DNA of 28,748 bases from an uncultured Acetatifactor sp. (GTDB lineage Bacteria; Bacillota; Clostridia; Lachnospirales; Lachnospiraceae), in NCBI GenBank assembly GCA_910586515.1, contig CAJUGL010000043.1:1-28748 (forward strand), written 5' to 3'. Position 1 is the stretch's first letter; each line of letters starts with the position of its first letter. The notes under the pieces were generated by a model. It ran no database searches. It saw nothing but the letters and a program-made list of their open reading frames with translations, and had not been told where the DNA came from. The position numbers and the translations under genes are program-made. Of this stretch, positions 15,221 through 22,426 are shown piece after piece.

Positions 15221-15235
15221 TGGAAATAACGATCC

Positions 15236-15400
15236 TTACTTTTCTTGATGCCCTAAAATAAATGGTGTCATTTTATTCATCAGTTCTTCCGATAACCGTT
15301 CTCCTTTTTCTTTTAAAATCCTTTTCTGCTCCGCTCTGGCCCATTCTATAGCCTTAAGTTGGTCTTCCAGGCGTTCACTTAAGATTGCGTGATCTTCCAT
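15236..15400 (-). CDS. Small protein of unknown function, 54 residues
   Basis: A complete reading frame from ATG at 15398-15400 to TAA at 15236-15238, with AAAGGAAA eight bases before the start. The product begins MEDHAILSERLEDQLKAIEW and is charged and helical (many Glu, Lys, Arg). It has no signal peptide or membrane segment. I do not recognise it. It follows the 134-residue ORF by 38 bases and is probably co-transcribed. Base composition is lower in GC than in the core genes. Confidence 0.55.
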   Translation of the reverse strand: MEDHAILSERLEDQLKAIEWARAEQKRILKEKGERLSEELMNKMTPFILGHQEK

Positions 15401-15438
15401 AAGCATTTCCTTTCAGCAAATCTTTCGCAATGCTGGCT

Positions 15439-15843
15439 TCAACAGTTCTCACAAGAATTCTTCTTATCTTCCAAATCTCCTACTTCTTCACTATTTTTCT
15501 GGCTCTCTCTTTTACAAACCATCCTTACAACATAGTTAGCATCGTTGCTACACTTAGATACTATATAGTCTTTTGTGGATGCTCGAATCCCATCTGTATA
15601 ATACAAGTCTCGCATAATCAAATTCTTAATATATACATTATCTGTATCTATAAGTATAAGTTCTATCATCCGCTTATACCCATCTTTTCCATTCATCTGA
15701 AAAACCGAACTAAATTCTATTATACAGTCATTCCCCTTATTGTGCAACCAATTCTCCCAAACATCTCTGTTTATCAATTTGTCAATTTGACGGCCTTCTT
15801 CTTTCGGGTAAAGCAAAAGCAGGTTAACGAATTCATAAAACAC
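15439..15843 (-). CDS. Hypothetical protein in an AT-rich patch, 134 residues
   Basis: A reading frame from GTG at 15841-15843, start MFYEFVNLLLLYPKEEGR, ending in KKNSCENC. I do not recognise the family. It looks like a small soluble alpha-helical protein with Trp/Tyr/Ile-rich segments (VWENWLHNKGND, then RMIELILIDTDNVYIKNL). GC content over the frame is roughly one third, against about half in neighbours, and it uses AT-rich codons such as ATA and AGA, which suggests recent acquisition. The ribosome binding site (AGCAGGG) is poor. The frame is continuous back to the spoVAC stop codon, so the true start is unsure, or it may be a fragment. It occupies the place where spoVAD would normally follow spoVAC. 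Confidence 0.55.
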   Translation of the reverse strand: MFYEFVNLLLLYPKEEGRQIDKLINRDVWENWLHNKGNDCIIEFSSVFQMNGKDGYKRMIELILIDTDNVYIKNLIMRDLYYTDGIRASTKDYIVSKCSNDANYVVRMVCKRESQKNSEEVGDLEDKKNSCENC

Positions 15844-15891
15844 GTTACCCTGCTTGTAACATCCATTATTATGTCTATTCCTTAGCTTACC

Positions 15892-16365
15892 TCAAACTAC
15901 CCCAAAACACTTCCCAATCCAATAAACCAACCCCAGTACCCAGCTGGAAAATATCCCGTACAAAATCACCGGTCCCGCAATGGTAAAAATTTTACATCCT
16001 ATTCCGAAGACCTGCCCTTCCGCCTTGTACTCAATGGCCGGAGCCGCCACGGAATTGGCAAAACCGGTGATGGGCACCAGCGCTCCTGCGCCTCCCCATT
16101 TTACAATCTTGGGATAGATGCCGAACCCCGTCAGGAGCACTGACAGCAGCACCAGTATCAGGGAACACCAGCTGCCCGCAGTCTGCTTGTCCAGTCCCAT
16201 GCTACCCGCATAATTCAAAATGAACTGCCCGATGCAGCAGATGATGCCGCCTGTGATAAAGGCTTTCAGCATCTGCAGTCCCAGATTATGCGTGGGGGTT
16301 ACCGCTTTGACATACTCTTCATATTCCTTCTGCTGCTGTTTCTTTGCCTTGTCTGTCTCTTCCAT
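15892..16365 (-). CDS. spoVAC: Stage V sporulation protein AC
   Basis: 157 residues with four or so membrane segments. Family hallmarks are FITGGIICCIGQFILNYAG (about 36-54), GAGALVPITGFANSVAAPAI and KAEGQVFGIGCKIFTIAGPV. SpoVAC is an inner spore membrane channel component that moves dipicolinic acid and calcium in during sporulation and out at germination. GAGGT precedes the ATG. It lies 71 bases after spoVAA. In Bacillus and Clostridium it is followed by spoVAD and spoVAE; here it is not, and unrelated AT-rich DNA begins right after the stop. Expression in the forespore under sigma-G is expected from the family; I saw no clear sigma-G promoter. Confidence 0.93.
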   Translation of the reverse strand: MEETDKAKKQQQKEYEEYVKAVTPTHNLGLQMLKAFITGGIICCIGQFILNYAGSMGLDKQTAGSWCSLILVLLSVLLTGFGIYPKIVKWGGAGALVPITGFANSVAAPAIEYKAEGQVFGIGCKIFTIAGPVILYGIFSSWVLGLVYWIGKCFGVV

Positions 16366-16436
16366 CTTCTACCTCGCTTTCCTTCAAATCCGCCCGAACC
16401 CGTTCATTCCGGCTAACCCCATACTTCTGCTTTGGT

Positions 16437-17087
16437 TCAGCGTCCCGAACGCCTGCCGTTTCCGCATTCCTCCTCTATTCCTTCCCGTCCGGCGGTAGCA
16501 ATCAAAGCCTTATCCACATCCTCCTCATAGTTGCGCATGGCAACCTCTATAGGCGTGGGATCTTTGGTCAGCCGCCTGCCTCCCACATGATTGAAAAAAA
16601 CAATAATTCCTGCCGCCAAACCGATAGAATAGGATACCTCCAATGTGTTCAGGCCCTGAGGTTCCCGGTTCATCACCATCCGATATACCTCTGTAAACAC
16701 GTCGTTGATGCCCACATCATTGTGATAAGCCATAATCGTGAACGCCGTACCGAAAAAACTCACCATACACACCAGTCCGCATTTCAGCCACTGCTGCCAT
16801 CCTTTATGTCTGTCCACACTGACCTGCTCCACCAGCACATCCGGCTCTCCTACGATTTCCACGCTGATATTCGGACATGCGCCCTCCATCAGTTCTACCA
16901 GCTTCAGGCTGCTGATCACACAGCGTTTCGCCTCTTCCCTGCCGAAATGATGCACCTTCAGCGCCCTGAGCTTTGCCGCAATTGCCTGATCCGCGCAGCG
17001 AAGGCTGCCTATATCCGCCATAAATACATCTTCCGACTGAATCTCCACATTCCTGTCGCATTTTAAATATACGATAGCATTGGCCAT
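16437..17087 (-). CDS. spoVAA: Stage V sporulation protein AA
   Basis: 216 residues. The N-terminal soluble part (about 1-105) matches SpoVAA (YLKCDRNVEIQSEDVFMADI, then ISVEIVGEPDVLVEQV). Two membrane segments follow (about 117-135 and 163-185), and the diagnostic SYSIGLAAGIIVFFNHVGGRRL and TKDPTPIEVAMRNYEEDVD are close to the Bacillus protein. It belongs to the spoVA system for dipicolinate transport in the spore inner membrane. GGGAGAG precedes the ATG. It sits 30 bases downstream of spoVAB, the opposite of the Bacillus order, where spoVAA comes first. Confidence 0.93.
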   Translation of the reverse strand: MANAIVYLKCDRNVEIQSEDVFMADIGSLRCADQAIAAKLRALKVHHFGREEAKRCVISSLKLVELMEGACPNISVEIVGEPDVLVEQVSVDRHKGWQQWLKCGLVCMVSFFGTAFTIMAYHNDVGINDVFTEVYRMVMNREPQGLNTLEVSYSIGLAAGIIVFFNHVGGRRLTKDPTPIEVAMRNYEEDVDKALIATAGREGIEEECGNGRRSGR

Positions 17088-17117
17088 ACTCTCTCCCTTC
17101 CGCGCCCTCCGTAACCG

Positions 17118-17603
17118 TTATCCTCCGGTGGTCCGATGCAGCTCCGTCCAGAAATACAAAAGAGAACCGCAAAGCTTACCTGCAGCCATGCTGACAATGG
17201 CAAGCCCCAGGCCGTGCCGGAAAGAAATCCGCCGGGTCAGTATGGGAATACTGTCCAGCATTTCCGCAATGGCCAACGCCAGACATCCGATAAACATTCC
17301 CGCAAACAGGCCGAATACCGCCTGCCAGCACACGCCGATTCCCCGAAGCAGAGCATCATGCCCCGGAAAATGCCCCTGCCACCAGGCGCCGAACTGGCAA
17401 TACCGGGAAAAAACACTGAGCACGCATCCTGTGAGCGTACCGAAGATTACCATTTCTTCATAAATTAATACATATTTTCCCGTATGTGTCTTCCCCGCAA
17501 AACGAGGAACCAACCCCACGGCAGCCAAAACGGTAAACACCCCTGCCGCCGCCAGCAGGCCATATCCCACACCTGTAAACATCAGAAAAAAACTCCGCAT
17601 CAT
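17118..17603 (-). CDS. spoVAB: Stage V sporulation protein AB
   Basis: About 161 residues, with four or more membrane segments. Recognised by GVGYGLLAAAGVFTVLAAVG with LVPRFAGKT, then GMFIGCLALAIAEMLDSIPI and AAGKLCGSLLYF, matching the Bacillus SpoVAB pattern. Part of the spore dipicolinate transport set. The start is uncertain: an in-frame GTG at 17616-17618 has no spaced ribosome binding site, while ATG at 17601-17603 has AGGTGG 11 bases before it, so I prefer the latter. The start codon lies within a perfect 13-bp inverted repeat (17595-17650) that could control translation. It is the first spoVA gene here, 112 bases after the muramidase. Confidence 0.88.
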   Translation of the reverse strand: MMRSFFLMFTGVGYGLLAAAGVFTVLAAVGLVPRFAGKTHTGKYVLIYEEMVIFGTLTGCVLSVFSRYCQFGAWWQGHFPGHDALLRGIGVCWQAVFGLFAGMFIGCLALAIAEMLDSIPILTRRISFRHGLGLAIVSMAAGKLCGSLLYFWTELHRTTGG

Positions 17604-17650
17604 AATATCATCAGCCACCTTTTACCGATTTACTGATTATTATGATGCGG
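17595..17650 (-). promoter_or_regulatory. Inverted repeat enclosing the spoVAB start region
   Basis: CCGCATCATAATA (17595-17607) and TATTATGATGCGG (17638-17650) are exact reverse complements separated by 30 bases. In the mRNA the ATG-ATG start region would be paired and AGGTGG would lie in the loop. This could act as a translational switch, but it is unproven. Confidence 0.55.
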
Positions 17651-17715
17651 ATCAATAAAAATTATTCCTTTTCTTTCTGAAAGCCGTTTTCGGCCGTATC
17701 AGTTCGGCCGCCCTT

Positions 17716-18918
17716 CTACTGCCAAAGCGGCGCAAAGCTGATATTTAAATCCACGTCCCCCTTGATCCCCTGCACTCTGCCGCTCTGGGAATACTGCCAT
17801 ATTTTGTAATCATAGGGATAGTAAAACACATCACTGTAAGCCGCAAACCATTTGTCGTACCCCTCCAGAAGTTCCAGATTTAACAGCATGGCCCCCATCT
17901 CCGTATTGTGATAGACCATGGGCCGGTATCCGGCATTTTCGATGATCTGACAGAACCGCTGGGTCAGCGCTGTCCTTTCCTCAACGGATATGTCGTTCAT
18001 TCTGGCCTCATCTCCCGACACTTTTTCCACGTCAAACACCACGGGACAGTCTATTTTGTAGGGCGCAATTTTTTCCAGTACAAAATTGGCCTCCTCCAAA
18101 ACCTCTTCTTCGTTAATCGCCTGACTGTAGTAATATACCCCTACCTTGATGCCCGCCGCGGCAGCCCCCTTGATATTATCCTCAAAATATTCGTCCTCCA
18201 CCATCTTTCCGGTGCCGTATCCCCTGTAGCCCACCCGGATAAACGCAAATTCCACGCCGTCTGCAGCCACCATATTCCAGTCGATTTCCCCCTGATGTTT
18301 GGACACATCAATTCCTTTGTGAGAGATGATCTCCCCGTTCCGCACATATTGATATTCACCGGTATCCAGTATATTGAGACACGCCTCATCCCATTCATGC
18401 AGCTTCAGACTGCGGTTGATGGGCACAAAATTATATTTTCCCCCGCTGTAGACAATCAGTTCATCCGGATACAGGGGTCTCAGCGTCTGCAGGAGAGAAT
18501 CTCCATCGCTCAGCCCGGCCCGAATACTCCCCAGCACATCCGCTTCCGCCTGCTTTTTTGCGTCCGTCACCTGCCGTTCCAGCTCCTCCTGGGAATAAGC
18601 CACATAATTGGATAAAGCGCCGATGACGTTCCCATCCGCATCCACCACATTCCCGTTTTCGTCGATATCCACAAGCTCCGTTCCGCCCTGCTGCCCGTCT
18701 GCAGCCGCCTGACCGTCCTCTCCAAAGGCAGGCTCGGTCTTCTCCTGCATCCGCAGCACCATCCACACACAGGCAAAAGTCATGATAAATACGATAGCCA
18801 CCAGCACCGTCAAAAGCACCAGCCCGGCCAATGCCCTCTGCTTTTTTGCCTTCCTGCCCCGCCGGGCAATCCCGGACATTTCCGTTCTTCCGTTTTTGTC
18901 GTCTGCTCCTCTTACCAT
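17716..18918 (-). CDS. Membrane-anchored GH25 muramidase
   Basis: 400 residues. A basic N-terminus and one membrane segment (about 29-55) place the enzyme outside the cell membrane. A short acidic linker with DIDENGNVVDADGNVIG (84-100) and a coiled stretch (107-128) follow. The glycosyl hydrolase 25 domain runs from about 200: GIDVSKHQGEIDW (202-214, catalytic Asp204), FIRVGYRGYGTG, GVYYYSQAI, VVFDVEKV (Asp296, Glu298) and WQYS. GH25 enzymes cut the muramic acid-glucosamine bond of peptidoglycan. GAGGAG precedes the ATG at 18918. It lies between sigF and the spoVA genes, which suggests but does not prove a role in sporulation. The 189 bases before it hold no promoter I trust. Confidence 0.88.
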   Translation of the reverse strand: MVRGADDKNGRTEMSGIARRGRKAKKQRALAGLVLLTVLVAIVFIMTFACVWMVLRMQEKTEPAFGEDGQAAADGQQGGTELVDIDENGNVVDADGNVIGALSNYVAYSQEELERQVTDAKKQAEADVLGSIRAGLSDGDSLLQTLRPLYPDELIVYSGGKYNFVPINRSLKLHEWDEACLNILDTGEYQYVRNGEIISHKGIDVSKHQGEIDWNMVAADGVEFAFIRVGYRGYGTGKMVEDEYFEDNIKGAAAAGIKVGVYYYSQAINEEEVLEEANFVLEKIAPYKIDCPVVFDVEKVSGDEARMNDISVEERTALTQRFCQIIENAGYRPMVYHNTEMGAMLLNLELLEGYDKWFAAYSDVFYYPYDYKIWQYSQSGRVQGIKGDVDLNISFAPLWQ

Positions 18919-19055
18919 TCTATCTCCTCTGTCACGGCCAGGCCAGGACCCGGCCCCACAAATCTCAGTCAATATTTACTCTCTAATAGTAAACTAAATA
19001 CCCCTGTAAGAAAAGCAAATTTGCGTAATTTATAAAAAATTTAACATTCCATGTC

Positions 19056-19081
19056 ACTGTTCACGCCGCTCACGGCACAGT
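19056..19081 (-). terminator. Possible weak terminator after sigF
   Basis: On the minus strand ACTGT/ACAGT and GCCG/CGGC pair around loop TGAG with a 4-base bulge. ATTTTTT follows about 15 bases later. The position (27 bases after the sigF stop) fits a terminator for the spoIIA operon, but the U-tract is too far away for a standard one. Confidence 0.35.
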
Positions 19082-19107
19082 ATGCACACCCCTGCCGGAC
19101 GGCATCC

Positions 19108-19875
19108 TCATCCCGTGGCCTTCTCCCTCAGACTCAGCAGGATTCGCTTCTCCATGCGGCTGACCTGAACCTGACTCACCCCCAGACTGGCGGCGATCTC
19201 CGTCTGGGTCTTGTTCTGAAAATACCGCATACAGATCAACTCTCTGTCTGCCGGGGTCAGACTGTCCAACAGCTGCCCCAGCAGCATATGATTCAGCACC
19301 TCCTCCTTCTCCGTGTCCTCGCTTCCGCATCCGCCTACCGCGCTGCTGCCCACGGAGCCGCTGCCTCCCCGCACAAGCTTGTCCACCAGATAGACCTCGC
19401 TGCCGTCGTCCTGATAAACCGCGGAATAAATGGACTCCACCTCCACGGACGCTTCCATGGCCAGCACCACATCCTCCATATCCATCCCCGCCTCCCCGGC
19501 GATCTCCTGTACGGTAGGTTCTCTGCCTCCGCTGACCTGCAGCCGCTGCCTGGCCAGTTTTACCTTCAGCCCGTTTTCCTTGATGGTTCTGGAGACCTTC
19601 ACCGGTCCGTCGTCCCGCAGGAATCTTTTGATCTCTCCGGTTATCATGGGCACCGCATAGGTGGAAAATTTCAGCCCCAGCGACAGATCAAACTTGTCAA
19701 TGGCCTTCATCAGCCCTATGGTGCCTATCTGGAACAGATCTTCCAGATCGTGCCCCCTTCCCGCGAACCGCTTCACAATATGGCGCACCAGTCCCAGATT
19801 GTTCTCTATCAGTACCTCTCTCGCGTTTCTCTCTCCCGCCTGTGACCTGGCAATCAGCACTGACATTTCTTCCAT
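19108..19875 (-). CDS. sigF: RNA polymerase sporulation sigma factor SigF
   Basis: 255 residues, the same length as Bacillus SigF. It directs early forespore transcription and is held inactive by SpoIIAB. Region 2 is clear (LVRHIVKRFAGRGHDLEDLF, then IGLMKAIDKFD and FSTYAVPMITGEIKRFLRD), and region 4 has LDSLTPADRELICMRYF and the helix-turn-helix TEIAASLGVSQVQVSRMEKR. Between regions 3 and 4 is a Gly/Ser-rich stretch (about residues 179-195) that I do not remember from other SigF proteins. I place the start at ATG 19873-19875, with GGGGGGAG just before it; a TTG frame from 19914 overlaps spoIIAB and lacks a site. It is third in the spoIIA operon. Confidence 0.95.
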   Translation of the reverse strand: MEEMSVLIARSQAGERNAREVLIENNLGLVRHIVKRFAGRGHDLEDLFQIGTIGLMKAIDKFDLSLGLKFSTYAVPMITGEIKRFLRDDGPVKVSRTIKENGLKVKLARQRLQVSGGREPTVQEIAGEAGMDMEDVVLAMEASVEVESIYSAVYQDDGSEVYLVDKLVRGGSGSVGSSAVGGCGSEDTEKEEVLNHMLLGQLLDSLTPADRELICMRYFQNKTQTEIAASLGVSQVQVSRMEKRILLSLREKATG

Positions 19876-19906
19876 AAACTCCCCCCTGACATCCCGGTCC
19901 GCCCGC

Positions 19907-20383
19907 TCAGGCAATCCAGCTGCCGATACCTATTTTTTTCACCATCCGGACTTTTGTCCCCCTTCCGGGAGCGCTTTCCACTTCCAGATCATCCATAAAA
20001 GCTTCCATAAAGGCAAATCCCATCCCGGATCGGTCCAGGTCCGGCCTGGTGGTATACAGAGGTTCCATGGCCTGCTCCACATCCTCGATCCCCTTCCCCT
20101 CATCTGCCACTTCGATATGTAATACCTCCTCCTCCAGAATACAGTGCAGCTTCACCTTCCCGCTGTGGGGCAAAGCTGCGGACTCCCTTTTGCCGTCGTA
20201 ACCGTACAGATTTCCGTAACCATGTATGATCGAATTGGTTACCGCCTCCGACACCGCGGTCTTGATGTCGGCCATCTCCTCCACCGTGGGATTCAGATGG
20301 GCAATAAAGGCCGCCACGGCTACTCTGGCAAACCCCTCATTGCAGGAGACCGCGTCAAAGATAAGCTCCATCTCATTTTTCAT
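19907..20383 (-). CDS. spoIIAB: Anti-sigma F factor / SpoIIAA kinase
   Basis: 158 residues, slightly longer than the Bacillus protein (146). A GHKL ATPase-fold kinase: it binds and silences sigma-F, and phosphorylates SpoIIAA. The N-box is SEAVTNSIIHGYGN (about 45-58), the G1 motif DEGKGIED and the G2 motif RSGMGFAFME. Extra residues (GYDGKRESAALPHSG, about 61-75) lie after the N-box. Its ATG overlaps the spoIIAA stop as ATGA, a sign of translational coupling. SigF follows after 31 bases. Confidence 0.96.
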   Translation of the reverse strand: MKNEMELIFDAVSCNEGFARVAVAAFIAHLNPTVEEMADIKTAVSEAVTNSIIHGYGNLYGYDGKRESAALPHSGKVKLHCILEEEVLHIEVADEGKGIEDVEQAMEPLYTTRPDLDRSGMGFAFMEAFMDDLEVESAPGRGTKVRMVKKIGIGSWIA

Positions 20384-20712
20384 GATTCCAGTACCTCCAC
20401 AATTTTATTTAATCCCGAAAGCTTGAAAATCCTCTCTATCTGCCTGTCCACATGGATGGCATAAACCCGTCCTCCAAAACAGGCGATCTTCCGATAACGT
20501 CCCATGATAATACCGATTCCCGAGGAATCCATGAATCTCGTCTTCTCAAAGTCAAATACCACATTGCTTACCTCCTTCTTCAGCAGATATCTGTCTGCAT
20601 TTTCACAGATAAGACCCGCTCCGTGGTGATCCACCTCCTCCGGCAGGCGAATCATCAGACAATTATCAATAATCCGAAAATCCCCAACACTGATTTGCTC
20701 CACAGCATCCAC
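20380..20712 (-). CDS. spoIIAA: Anti-anti-sigma factor SpoIIAA
   Basis: 110 residues, a STAS-domain protein. It frees sigma-F by binding SpoIIAB and is switched off by phosphorylation of a serine in FMDSSGIGIIMGRY, which is intact here. The VDHHGAGLI and LSGLNKIVEVLE segments are typical. The start is probably GTG at 20710-20712. An in-frame GTG three codons on (20703) is an alternative, since the only purine-rich stretch (AAAAGGAAAGGA) lies very close to the first GTG. It is first in the spoIIA operon. I could not find a convincing sigma-H promoter upstream. Confidence 0.94.
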   Translation of the reverse strand: MDAVEQISVGDFRIIDNCLMIRLPEEVDHHGAGLICENADRYLLKKEVSNVVFDFEKTRFMDSSGIGIIMGRYRKIACFGGRVYAIHVDRQIERIFKLSGLNKIVEVLES

Positions 20713-20744
20713 ATCCTTTCCTTTTCAACCGATCTATTCCCGCA

Positions 20745-20760
20745 CAACAGTTCAGACAGC
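20745..20760. repeat. Half copy (D) of the palindromic element
   Basis: Minus strand CTGTCTGAACTGTT, a 14-base match to one arm and the adjoining loop bases of copies A (minus) and B (plus). The other arm is missing. It lies between the operon terminator and spoIIAA, about 33 bases before its start. Confidence 0.6.
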
Positions 20761-20774
20761 CCCGGCAGGACAAC

Positions 20775-20807
20775 AAAAAAGAACCCATCTTATACACAGG
20801 TTCTTTT
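20775..20807 (-). terminator. Intrinsic terminator of the valS-to-TPR operon
   Basis: On the minus strand AAAAGAACC and GGTTCTTTT pair (20777-20807) around a 13-base loop and run into TTTTTTG. It lies 43 bases after the stop of the TPR gene. A near-perfect dyad, CCCGTATAATTATTCGGG (20822-20839), lies between. Confidence 0.82.
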
Positions 20808-20849
20808 CCTTTGTTCTTTATCCCGTATAATTATTCGGGTTCTTTCGCA

Positions 20850-22259
20850 TTAATTTGCCCCTGCCAGCCGATCCCTGTAGGATTTGGAATTATCCGCTCT
20901 CCAGGAATCGGGGAAAAGCGCAATCACCTTGTCATAGGCGGCAATCGCTTTTTCGTTCTCTCCCAAAATGCGGTAGGACTGCGCCAGCATATACAGAGCC
21001 TCCTCGTTGGCCTCGTCATAGGCAACCGCCTGCTCCAGCGGACCTACCGCCTCGGAATAGCTGGAAGCATTGAACAGTCTGCTGCCCTCCTGGAAATAGC
21101 TCTGCGCCAGCTTCGGCATCACCACCCCGTTCACGGACTGGTACAGCCGCCGGAATCCCTCCGTCATCTCCTCGATATTTACCCTCCCGGCAATGTCCGC
21201 CAGCCCGGCAGCCGCAGTCTGATCATCTCCCGTCTCCACATAGGCGGCGGCTACCTGAAGCAGAATTTCCGTTGTCTGCAGCGTCCCGTCCACCCCCACA
21301 TAGCCTTCTATCTCCCCGTAGAGCGATTCAATGTCCCCCTTCAGGGTCTCTATCTGCCCCTCCAGTTCCTGAATGCGGGCCGTCTTTACATCAGACTCAT
21401 TGCTGATCTTCAAAATCGTCTGCTGCTCCTCGTTCCTGGCCCTGGACTCTGCCGCAGGCACCACCAGGAAATACATGGCCGCCAGCCCAACCACCAGACC
21501 TATGCCGATATTCAGCAAAGTGGATATCCCGCCCCGTTTAGGCTCTCTCACATTCAGCGGCTGTATGATAACCTCATTTTCACTCTGATACCTTACGGAA
21601 TCATCCTTCCGATGCCGCGAAGACGGCTTAATCCCTTCATCCGGCGCCAGCATCTGCTCCACTTCCTTCAGATAGCGGATAGTCTGAACATTGCCCCGGT
21701 CTATCTCCAGGCATTTACGCAATTCCCGCTCCGCCCGCTCCCACTCCTCACGCTCCATGTACAGCAGAGCCAGCAGCTGATGCGCGCTCACATACCTGGG
21801 ATTCAGCGACAGGACTTTCTTCAGTTGGATCACCGCCAAATCCCTGCTGTCCTGGCTGCACAATGCCAGCGCCCTGTTATATTTCTTGATGGTCTGGTTA
21901 ATGGAATCCAGGCGCGCGGAATTGGACTGAACCTTGTCTATATATTCGTCCGCAATATTTTTCTCCGGGCTGAGATTCTTGCTGGTAACCCACTCCCTGA
22001 GCGCCGTCACCGTCTCCCCCATCTCGAAATACACCAGTCCCAGCAGATTCCGCGCCATGATATTGTTCTTGTTGAACTTCAGGCTATGCCGCAGACTGAC
22101 GATAGCCCCTGTCAGATCCCTGACACAGGCCTTCTCCAGTCCCTCATTATAATACATCTCAGAAACATACATCACCTTTTTATACAGTCCCACATCGGCT
22201 CTGCAGGAAGTGCAGAAATCATGCTTCGACAAACGGCGTCCGCATTGATAGCAAAACAT
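20850..22259 (-). CDS. Zinc-ribbon and TPR membrane protein
   Basis: 469 residues. The N-terminus is a small zinc ribbon with Cys3/Cys6 (FCYQCGRR) and Cys16/Cys19 (FCTSC). Helical TPR repeats follow (about 28-200, with YNEGLEKACVRDLTGAIVSL, LLGLVYFEMGETVTALREW and HQLLALLYMEREEWERAERE). One membrane segment lies at about 245-268, then a coiled coil (272-320), then more TPR-like repeats to the end (ALYMLAQSYRILGENEKAIA). The N-terminal part is thus probably cytoplasmic and the C-terminal part outside. TPRs are protein-binding scaffolds and partners here are unknown. The ATG lies 2 bases after the stop of the 54-residue ORF. It is the last gene of the valS operon. Confidence 0.8.
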   Translation of the reverse strand: MFCYQCGRRLSKHDFCTSCRADVGLYKKVMYVSEMYYNEGLEKACVRDLTGAIVSLRHSLKFNKNNIMARNLLGLVYFEMGETVTALREWVTSKNLSPEKNIADEYIDKVQSNSARLDSINQTIKKYNRALALCSQDSRDLAVIQLKKVLSLNPRYVSAHQLLALLYMEREEWERAERELRKCLEIDRGNVQTIRYLKEVEQMLAPDEGIKPSSRHRKDDSVRYQSENEVIIQPLNVREPKRGGISTLLNIGIGLVVGLAAMYFLVVPAAESRARNEEQQTILKISNESDVKTARIQELEGQIETLKGDIESLYGEIEGYVGVDGTLQTTEILLQVAAAYVETGDDQTAAAGLADIAGRVNIEEMTEGFRRLYQSVNGVVMPKLAQSYFQEGSRLFNASSYSEAVGPLEQAVAYDEANEEALYMLAQSYRILGENEKAIAAYDKVIALFPDSWRADNSKSYRDRLAGAN

Positions 22260-22261
22260 AA

Positions 22262-22426
22262 TTACTCCTTTACACCTTTCTGTATATTTCCTTCTTCAGT
22301 GCCCATAATCTTCTTCACCAGTATATCCGCCATATCCGTCAAATCCTGACTGTAAATGGCATCCACCGCATCCTCCACCTCAAGGCTGGGATGGAACTTC
22401 TTCAATTCTTCCTCGAAATTTATCAT
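22262..22426 (-). CDS. Small acidic protein overlapping folC, 54 residues
   Basis: ATG at 22424-22426, stop TAA at 22262-22264. The start of the product is MINFEEELKKFHPSLEVEDA and it contains DLTDMADILVKKIMG. It is acidic, helical and without membrane segments. Its first 47 bases overlap the end of folC in another frame, with AAAGGAG ten bases before the ATG, and its stop is 2 bases before the TPR start, so it is well placed for coupled translation. I do not recognise the family. The position and tidy spacing argue that it is real. Confidence 0.65.
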   Translation of the reverse strand: MINFEEELKKFHPSLEVEDAVDAIYSQDLTDMADILVKKIMGTEEGNIQKGVKE

